Source of the DNA: Gemmatimonadota bacterium | Lineage (GTDB): Bacteria; Latescibacterota; UBA2968; UBA8231 | Assembly: GCA_018673255.1 (NCBI GenBank) | Contig: JABHDC010000131.1 | Span: 1 to 34,242 of the forward strand | Direction: 5' to 3' | DNA: 34,242 nt | Shown here: positions 16,014 to 21,679 of the stretch, piece after piece | Layout: every line of letters starts with the position of its first letter | How positions within the stretch are numbered: the stretch's first letter is position 1 | Translations under genes and position numbers: made by a program | Notes under the pieces: generated by a model | Told to the model about the DNA's origin: nothing | Seen by the model: the letters and a program-made list of their open reading frames with translations, nothing else | Database searches by the model: none

Positions 16014-16058
16014 AGGTGTGGGGCGACACGCTGAAGGTGTGGGGCGACACGCTGAGGT
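15997..16058. repeat. Three tandem copies of a 20-21-bp unit spanning the end of the ThuA-like gene
   Basis: The unit TGTGGGGCGACACGCTGAAGG occurs as copies at 15997-16016, 16017-16037 and 16038-16058, with one base missing and a small change in the first. The first copy encodes the last residues (WATR) and stop of the ThuA-like gene; the second and third are non-coding copies placed before the next gene. This looks like local tandem triplication by slippage of the gene end. Confidence 0.8.
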
Positions 16059-16084
16059 GACCATTGGCGAGCCGGTCTGAGGAC

Positions 16085-16840
16085 ATGCACATCGAACGGA
16101 TTCTCATGACTGGCGCCGCCGGAGACATCGGCCAGGTACTGCGACCCGACCTGCGGTCGCAGTACCAGCTCCGACTCAGTGACACCCAGCCCATCGATTC
16201 GTGTCAGGATGGTGAGCAGAGCATCATCGCCGATGTGCGTGATCTGGCGGCGATGGAAGCGGCGGCAGCCGGAATGGATGCGGTCATCCACCTGGCCGGT
16301 TTCCGTGAGACGTCGGCTCAATGGGAGGATTGCTACGCCGTCAACATGGGCGGCACCTACAATGTGCTGGAGGCCGCCCGGCGTCAGGGTGTGAGGCGGG
16401 TAGTATTTGCCAGTTCAAATCACGTGACGGGGTGTTACGAGCGGGAGGGTGTCTACACGCGCCCCGATATGCCCGTTCGTCCGGACAGCCTCTACGGCGT
16501 GAGCAAGGCCTTCGGCGAGAATCTGGCCCGCTTCTATGCCGACGAATTTGGCCTGAGTGTGATCTGTCTCCGGATCGGCAGCATGCGGCCCGAACGAGCC
16601 ATCCTCGAACGAACCGACGACCGGATCCTGTCTGCGTGGCTCAGTCCACGCGATACGGTGCAATTGGTCTCCCGAAGCTTGCAGACGCAGGTGGTATTTG
16701 GGATCTACTATGGAATCAGTGGCAACACGCGCGCCTGCTGGGACCTGAACAACGCCAGAACTGACCTTGGATATCAGCCTCAGGACGACGCCGAAATCAT
16801 CGCCCGTGGCGCCGGCAGCGACAAAAACAGACAAAATTGA
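16085..16840 (+). CDS. NAD-dependent SDR, uronate dehydrogenase-like
   Basis: Extended short-chain dehydrogenase of 251 aa. The Rossmann motif is TGAAGDIG near the N-terminus, an Asp following the second strand (DVRDL) suits NAD, and the catalytic pair is in YGVSK. The sequence around it, FASSNHVTG, then RPDSLYGVSKAFGENLARFY, and LRIGSMRP, matches bacterial uronate dehydrogenases, which oxidise glucuronate or galacturonate to the aldaric lactone. The substrate assignment is therefore likely but not certain. ATG 16085 is preferred over a TTG at 16064 and has GAGG just upstream. The C-terminal tail (about 10 residues) is polar and unlike the family. A perfect 12-bp inverted repeat lies within codons 17-28. 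Confidence 0.85.
   Translation: MHIERILMTGAAGDIGQVLRPDLRSQYQLRLSDTQPIDSCQDGEQSIIADVRDLAAMEAAAAGMDAVIHLAGFRETSAQWEDCYAVNMGGTYNVLEAARRQGVRRVVFASSNHVTGCYEREGVYTRPDMPVRPDSLYGVSKAFGENLARFYADEFGLSVICLRIGSMRPERAILERTDDRILSAWLSPRDTVQLVSRSLQTQVVFGIYYGISGNTRACWDLNNARTDLGYQPQDDAEIIARGAGSDKNRQN
16135..16166. repeat. Perfect 12-bp inverted repeat within the 5' end of the SDR gene
   Basis: GGTACTGCGACC at 16135-16146 and GGTCGCAGTACC at 16155-16166 are exact reverse complements separated by 8 bases. The stem would be stable in mRNA and could also extrude in DNA. It lies about 50 bases after the start codon, where a hairpin could affect early translation or transcription. Confidence 0.7.
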
Positions 16841-16959
16841 ATTAATACGTGTTCGAATGAGAGGCGATGGTCGTTCGCAGCATTGCCCCGAGACTTCGCG
16901 GTGCGCTTCTTTCAGGCTGACGCGCCCCTCCACTCAACCACCCACAGATCGTCAGGTAT

Positions 16960-18291
16960 ATGACAACTGATCCCGCCGCATCGGCAGAGTATGGCCTGCT
17001 CGTGCTCCAGCAGGGCAAGCCCCAACAGGTGCTGGCGAAGTTCCTCAACCTGATGCTCAACTACCAATACGGTCTGTCGATCGTGGTGGCGCCTGATCTC
17101 AACAAAGCGTCCGAATTGCTCACGCAGCATGGAGAACGAATCCGCTGCGTATGTGTGATACAGGATGCAGAGATCTCGAGTGCCGTCGCCCTGAAGGCAC
17201 TCAGCATGCAGGACAAGGCGCCGCTGTTCCTCATCCTGCCCACGAAGAAGCTGGGACTGCAGCGGATGGCGGCCAGTGGTCTGGAGCAGATCAATTTCTG
17301 CGCCTGGGAGCAGGCATTCTCCCATGGCGCCACCTCACTGCAGAGTTCAGTAGGCAGCGTTCTGGAGGCGGGCGGGATCGGCAACCTGCTCAAGGATGTC
17401 GACAATCTCCCCTACGACCAGATCCGCACCCAGGTCGAACGCCGCCTGCGCAACATCCACACGCTGCCGACGATGCCGGAGATCGTCATGCGCATCATGC
17501 GCATGGTAAATGATCCCAAGACGACACCGGACGAATTGGATCGGGTGCTGTGCACGGACCCTGCCATCGTCATGAAGTTGCTGCAGGTCATGCGCTCACC
17601 CGTGTTCACCGGCACCGGTGGCCGCACGACGAAGTGGACCCTGAAGGAGATCATCACCCGTCTGGGCGTGAAGAAGGTGGGCGCCATTGCTCAGCAGGTG
17701 AAGATGATCAATGGTCTGGTGAGACCGGAGGACAGCGATTTTGAGCTTCAGCGCTTCTGGGAGCACTCCGTCGCGACGGCGATCATCACCGACTTCCTGT
17801 GCACCCAGAAGAAGGTGCGCCTCTCGGGTGCATTGGAATTCAGCGATTATTGGATCGGCGCCCTGCTGCACGATATTGGCAAACTGGTTCTCGGATTCTT
17901 CTTCTGGGACTGGACGGCACGTATTCTCGGTCACAGTCGAGACAAGAGTGTCAGTTTCCGTCAGTCAGAGGTCGACATGGGTGATGTGGCCGGACATCAG
18001 CGACTCGGCCAATTGTTATTGATCAACGCCGACATGGGCGAAGAGGCGGTTGGGGTCGTGGGACATCATCACGATCTGGACGAGACAACGGATCTCGAAT
18101 GTGTCGTTCACCTGGCTGACAATCTGGCCAAAGCAGTCGGCCTGGGTTTCCTGCCCGGCGAGGATCCCGAATTCGATGATCAGGTCATGGCCAAACTCGG
18201 TGTCAATGCTGATGCGCTGGAAGTGATCAAGGAAGAGCTGGAGCAGTCTACGGTCGAAGAGATCCGTACCGTCGTGGCTCAGTGCATGTAG
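16960..18291 (+). CDS. HDOD domain signalling protein with receiver-like N-terminus
   Basis: Protein of 443 aa. Residues about 155-370 form an HDOD domain: IHTLPTMPEIVMRIMRMVND is its typical entry, with H269 (FWEHSV), H304-D305 (LLHDIGKL) and the H369-H371 cluster in VGHHHDLDE. Many HDOD proteins have lost the HD residues, but this one keeps them, so metal-dependent phosphohydrolase activity is conceivable. The N-terminal 130 residues have the alternating strand-helix pattern of a response-regulator receiver (PLFLILPTKK near its end), but the phospho-acceptor Asp is not obvious. HDOD proteins generally act in signalling, for example motility or stress. The gene ends 31 bases before a strong hairpin terminator. 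Confidence 0.88.
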   Translation: MTTDPAASAEYGLLVLQQGKPQQVLAKFLNLMLNYQYGLSIVVAPDLNKASELLTQHGERIRCVCVIQDAEISSAVALKALSMQDKAPLFLILPTKKLGLQRMAASGLEQINFCAWEQAFSHGATSLQSSVGSVLEAGGIGNLLKDVDNLPYDQIRTQVERRLRNIHTLPTMPEIVMRIMRMVNDPKTTPDELDRVLCTDPAIVMKLLQVMRSPVFTGTGGRTTKWTLKEIITRLGVKKVGAIAQQVKMINGLVRPEDSDFELQRFWEHSVATAIITDFLCTQKKVRLSGALEFSDYWIGALLHDIGKLVLGFFFWDWTARILGHSRDKSVSFRQSEVDMGDVAGHQRLGQLLLINADMGEEAVGVVGHHHDLDETTDLECVVHLADNLAKAVGLGFLPGEDPEFDDQVMAKLGVNADALEVIKEELEQSTVEEIRTVVAQCM

Positions 18292-18322
18292 GAGTCGATG
18301 CCAGCTGTCCCGCTCACAAAGA

Positions 18323-18357
18323 AGGGCCCCGACTGTCGAGATGACGGCCGGGGCCCT
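18323..18357. terminator. Hairpin terminator between convergent genes
   Basis: AGGGCCCCG at 18323-18331 pairs perfectly with CGGGGCCCT at 18349-18357, giving a GC-rich nine-base-pair stem, with T-rich CTTGTTGTT after it and ACAAAGAA before it. It sits between the stop of the HDOD gene (18291, plus) and that of the methyltransferase gene (18387, minus), so it can terminate both, though the flanking T and A tracts are interrupted. Confidence 0.8.
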
Positions 18358-18386
18358 CTTGTTGTTCTGCGGTCCTGCGTGAGCGA

Positions 18387-19655
18387 TCAGATGCGGCCCC
18401 GCTCGGCGAGGAAGGCCTTCTTGAAACGGTAGTCTCTGGACGTGTCCACATCGACGAGCCCGGAGCGGATCAGATGCCGATTGATCGGTGTCCTGTTGCG
18501 CAGGTAGAGATAGACGAGGGCGTCCTCATCCCGCGACGGACAGGCATCATCGAGACGCACGTACACCTTCTTGCCACCAGCCAGCTCCCTGAGGTGTTCC
18601 TCGGCCTGCCGCCGTCGCTGGGCTACTGAACGGATTCCCAGCAATCGCACCGCGTCACCATTCTCCAACTGCACGCGATCCGGTGCCAGCACCTGTTGCA
18701 CCCGATGCAGGGATTCCTGGCGTTCACCACCACCCTCGCCGTCGATCTTTGACCCGTAGGTGGAGTCGCGTGGATCGGCCCGCTTATCCATGGGCACGGG
18801 GTCGATGAAACGGTAGGGCAATGTGTCAATCCGCTGATCCAGATCGATGCGGGACCGATCGTCGACGAAATCGACAGGCGCACCGCCCAGACGTTCACGG
18901 ATCAGCGGCGCGAAGTCTTGGTTGATCTCGTAGCCGATCGAACGGCGGTCCAGACGCGCTGCCGCGACACTGGTCGTACCGGAACCGAGGAACGGATCCA
19001 GCACCGTCTCACCCGACATGGAGAACATCTTGATCAGTCGGCGGGGCAGTTCTTCCGGGAAGGCCGCCAGATGCCGATCCTGACGTTCGCCCGGGAAGTT
19101 CCAGTGACCGGAGAAGTAGCTGTTCCACTCCTCCGCCGTCATACGCGAGGCCTCTTTGCGTTCCGGATCGGGTGTCGGCGCCTTGCCGGCCTTGCGGAAG
19201 AGGAGGATGAACTCGTAGTCGAGTTTGACGATGCCGTTGCGCGGGAAGGGGTAGGAGCCCATGACGGCCCCGCCGCCAGAACTGTTGGTGGTGGTCACCT
19301 TCTGCCAGATAATGGCACCCATGTAGTCGAAACCGATGGTCTCGCAGAAGCGGATGATCTCTGTCCGAATGGGGATCACCTTGTAACGCCCGTAGTACGC
19401 GGCTCGGGCGAACTGGTCACCGATGTTGACACACAGGCGACAGCCCGGTGACAGCACACGGTGGCACTCGGCCCACACCAGATTCAGGTGGTTGACGTAG
19501 TCTTCGTAGGTATCACTGAAACCGACCTGCTCTTCGTGGCCGTAGTCCTTCAGTTGCCAATATGGCGGCGACGTGACCACGAGTTGCGCGGCTTCATCGT
19601 CGACCTGGTCCATGGAACGGGAATCGCCCAGGACGACGCGATGATAGGATGACAT
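18387..19655 (-). CDS. Beta-class DNA methyltransferase (m4C or m6A) with a degenerate SNase-like C-terminal domain
   Basis: Protein of 422 aa. Catalytic motif IV is TSPPYW at 28-33 and the AdoMet-binding motif I is DPFLGSGTT at 220-228; this order defines the beta class, which methylates exocyclic amino groups of cytosine (N4) or adenine (N6). Residues 34-210 include the target-recognition region. From about 318 the sequence (VQLENGDAVRLLGI, then LVYLYL and NRHLIRSGLVDV) follows the pattern of staphylococcal-nuclease-like domains, but the usual G-I-D-x-P-E catalytic segment reads GIRSVAQ and the second Arg position is lost, so nuclease activity is unlikely. No restriction endonuclease gene adjoins it, so it looks like a solitary methylase. 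Confidence 0.88.
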   Translation of the reverse strand: MSSYHRVVLGDSRSMDQVDDEAAQLVVTSPPYWQLKDYGHEEQVGFSDTYEDYVNHLNLVWAECHRVLSPGCRLCVNIGDQFARAAYYGRYKVIPIRTEIIRFCETIGFDYMGAIIWQKVTTTNSSGGGAVMGSYPFPRNGIVKLDYEFILLFRKAGKAPTPDPERKEASRMTAEEWNSYFSGHWNFPGERQDRHLAAFPEELPRRLIKMFSMSGETVLDPFLGSGTTSVAAARLDRRSIGYEINQDFAPLIRERLGGAPVDFVDDRSRIDLDQRIDTLPYRFIDPVPMDKRADPRDSTYGSKIDGEGGGERQESLHRVQQVLAPDRVQLENGDAVRLLGIRSVAQRRRQAEEHLRELAGGKKVYVRLDDACPSRDEDALVYLYLRNRTPINRHLIRSGLVDVDTSRDYRFKKAFLAERGRI

Positions 19656-19716
19656 AGAATCCTTTGATGTCGGTGATCCATCGACACGTGCTGTATCGTG
19701 GACACCTTGCTTGGCC

Positions 19717-19798
19717 GGCGGGGAGCCGCCGTGACAACAGGGGAGGGGAGATCACAGGAGGGTGGCCGGGGAGCCACCGAGGCGCCTGGGGGGCGCCT
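19717..19798. repeat. Three consecutive short GC-rich hairpins
   Basis: Between the C45-type gene and the methyltransferase gene are three perfect inverted repeats: GGCGG/CCGCC at 19717-19730 with a 4-base loop, GGTGGC/GCCACC at 19761-19778 with a 6-base loop, and AGGCGCC/GGCGCCT at 19780-19798 with a 5-base loop. The first two share GGGGAGCC. On the minus strand they lie after the C45-type gene and ahead of the methyltransferase gene, so they could be 3'-end structures or part of the latter's leader. No T-tract follows in that direction. Confidence 0.6.
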
Positions 19799-19816
19799 TT
19801 GGTATCTGCTCAGTTT

Positions 19817-20926
19817 CTACACTTCATACTCACTCCACGTGCCGGTACAGCCCTGGCCGCGACGCACATGGAGCACGCCGGCGCCAGGATCGGCAATGTA
19901 GCCGGCGACCGACCATGAGCCGCGAGCGCCGTGACGGCAGATTCCGCCCGGATCACCCGAGTGGTCAGCCAGAATATGCTTCATGCGATCTACGGTGATC
20001 TCGCCCCAGGTATCCTGCACGAGTGTGCGGATGCGATCCAGGCGAGGTACGGAATCGGGCGTGTTGCCGTCCTCGTGGTGGGAGAAATCGCCACTCACAT
20101 AATGGTTGGTGTGCAGGCGCTGGCATGCACGCACATCGTCAAAGACGGCAATGCCTTCGGGGCGGATCTCCACATCAGCGATCTGACCTTCACCATCACA
20201 CAACACCATGTTTCCCGCCGAACAGGCCCGATGCTGCTGCAGCACCTGGATGCATTCATCGACGGTGCGCATCTCGAAGCAGCGCCGCTTCAGTGGGTAG
20301 TGTGTCAGACCGGGCCGGAAGGAGGCATTGCCGAGGGCGTTGGCGAAGTGAGCCACACCGTGCTGATTCATGCCCATGTAACCGAGCTGGCCGGCAAAGG
20401 TGAACATCACGACCCGGGGACGGCCATCATCTGGCGCCAAGCGGAGGACGATGCCCACATCGGCCATCTCGGGGCTCAGATCCTGATTCTGGCCCGCCAG
20501 TGTGGAACCGGTCCGGGTCGCCTCACCGGTGATCGCAAAGGCCGTACATCCATCATTGTCGCTTGCTTCGTTTGCTGCGGCACCTCGAACCTGGCAGATC
20601 ATCGCCTCTTCGAAGCTGATGTCGGCTCCTTCAGCCAGGCCGCGCACTTCCTCCAGGTAAGCTGGACTGAGTGCTTCGATGCGCGGAACAAATGCCATCG
20701 CGCCGCCTGCCAGCATGCTACGATCCCGGCCCGTGCTCTTCTCGATCAGGCGCAGATAGCGCTCGATGAGATCACGGGCCTGACAACCGTGCTGGTGGCC
20801 GAGCTCGAAAGCCGAGCCTGCCGCTTCGACGACGGGAAATCGATTCAAGAAATCCTCTAGGTCCAGGCGCGCAACAGGAGCGCGGAATGTCACGCAATGC
20901 CTGTGGCGCTGGCTGACAAGGCTCAC
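19817..20926 (-). CDS. C45-family peptidase / acyl-CoA:6-APA acyltransferase-like protein
   Basis: Ntn-hydrolase-type enzyme of 369 aa. The family's nucleophile is C127 in the context DNDGCTAFAI, which follows an N-terminal segment with FELGHQHG, and the later GQLGYMGMNQHGVA and HTNHYV motifs are typical of the C45 (penicillin acyltransferase) family. These proteins self-cleave just before the Cys to expose it as the N-terminal nucleophile, then cleave or transfer acyl amides; most bacterial members have unknown substrates. The GTG at 20926 is the only upstream start with a full reading frame and lacks a clear ribosome site, so the first 20 residues are uncertain. No secretion signal is visible. 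Confidence 0.88.
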   Translation of the reverse strand: MSLVSQRHRHCVTFRAPVARLDLEDFLNRFPVVEAAGSAFELGHQHGCQARDLIERYLRLIEKSTGRDRSMLAGGAMAFVPRIEALSPAYLEEVRGLAEGADISFEEAMICQVRGAAANEASDNDGCTAFAITGEATRTGSTLAGQNQDLSPEMADVGIVLRLAPDDGRPRVVMFTFAGQLGYMGMNQHGVAHFANALGNASFRPGLTHYPLKRRCFEMRTVDECIQVLQQHRACSAGNMVLCDGEGQIADVEIRPEGIAVFDDVRACQRLHTNHYVSGDFSHHEDGNTPDSVPRLDRIRTLVQDTWGEITVDRMKHILADHSGDPGGICRHGARGSWSVAGYIADPGAGVLHVRRGQGCTGTWSEYEV

Positions 20927-21082
20927 GGCAAGACGGCCGGATCACCTGTGCGATGGATGGAACCGGGGTACCTGGAGGATGGGCAGAGCGGCACCGTAAG
21001 GTGGGGGGAGTCGGGCGCCGCTCCTCAGATATAGACACGGGAGCCCGATTCTGGCAACTACTTCCGGGACAGCGGCCGATCG

Positions 21083-21451
21083 CTAACGGCCCAGAGCAGT
21101 CCGTTCAGCTGCAAATCGCGCCGCCTCAGCCGAACGTCCCTGGGCGTGAGTTGCGCGTTGCAGATCCGCGAGGCTGCCATCGATCAGGTGCCGGTCCTCA
21201 AGACGTCGAGCTTCGGTCAGTGCCTTGCGGTACATGTTTTCGGCGTACTCGAAATTGTGGCGTTCATAGGCACCGTCGCCCGCATCGTTGAAGGCATGCC
21301 AGTGGCGATCATCAAAGGCGAAGGCTCCCAGAACCACCAGGATCAGCAGCACGCCGGCACCGACGAGCAGGCGCGGATTGACGGCGCCTGATCCGGCTCG
21401 GCGAGGCCGGGCCTTACGGCCGGTGCGGCGTTTCTTGCGCGTCTTCGCCAT
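21083..21451 (-). CDS. Small single-pass membrane protein with a TPR-like C-terminus
   Basis: Protein of 122 aa. A highly basic N-terminus rich in Lys and Arg precedes a membrane helix (LLVGAGVLLILVVLGAFAF), after which HNFEYAENMYRKALTEARRL and a second helix resemble one or two TPR units, placed outside the membrane under the positive-inside rule. I do not recognise a specific function; such proteins may scaffold complexes at the envelope. ATG 21451 is preferred over a GTG three bases upstream. It begins 9 bases after the stop of the zinc-ribbon gene and is probably co-transcribed with it. Confidence 0.8.
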   Translation of the reverse strand: MAKTRKKRRTGRKARPRRAGSGAVNPRLLVGAGVLLILVVLGAFAFDDRHWHAFNDAGDGAYERHNFEYAENMYRKALTEARRLEDRHLIDGSLADLQRATHAQGRSAEAARFAAERTALGR

Positions 21452-21460
21452 CACTATCGA

Positions 21461-21652
21461 TCAGGTGGTTGAATCGTGGCCGGGACAGCCGCGCATGGGC
21501 AGGCGCGGATACCGGGAGAACCGGTCATCGTCGGTGGCCCGTTGACACAGGTAGAAGCGAGAGCCCCGATCACTGTCCACGATCCGTGCCTGGTGACAGT
21601 GACCACATTCGCCGGCGATGGTCACCGGATCTGGCACGGAATCGGGGTTCAT
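21461..21652 (-). CDS. Small zinc-ribbon-like protein (63 aa)
   Basis: The frame is open well upstream, but only the last 63 residues look like protein. They contain CGHC near residue 16, YLC near 35 and a final CPG, i.e. four Cys (plus His) in a spacing fit for one zinc site, with the segment DRGSRFYLC and FSRYPRLPMRGCPG that I recall from many short unassigned bacterial proteins. ATG 21652 is preceded by GCAGGA, close to the start. It is transcribed divergently from the hybrid kinase, whose start is 27 bases away, and is followed by the TPR-like gene. Function is unknown. Confidence 0.72.
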   Translation of the reverse strand: MNPDSVPDPVTIAGECGHCHQARIVDSDRGSRFYLCQRATDDDRFSRYPRLPMRGCPGHDSTT

Positions 21653-21679
21653 TCCTGCAATATAGTTAACATTGTTCGT

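Noticed and set aside
15997..16058. Possible short CRISPR array
   Set aside because: The three units follow each other directly without spacers and include the end of a gene.
19931..20860. Plus-strand frame of 309 codons
   Set aside because: Antisense to the C45-type gene, which shows the family Cys and motifs.
20927..21082. Inverted repeat TCGGGC/GCCCGA as a terminator for the TPR-like gene
   Set aside because: The loop is about 28 bases and there is no T-tract, so support is insufficient.
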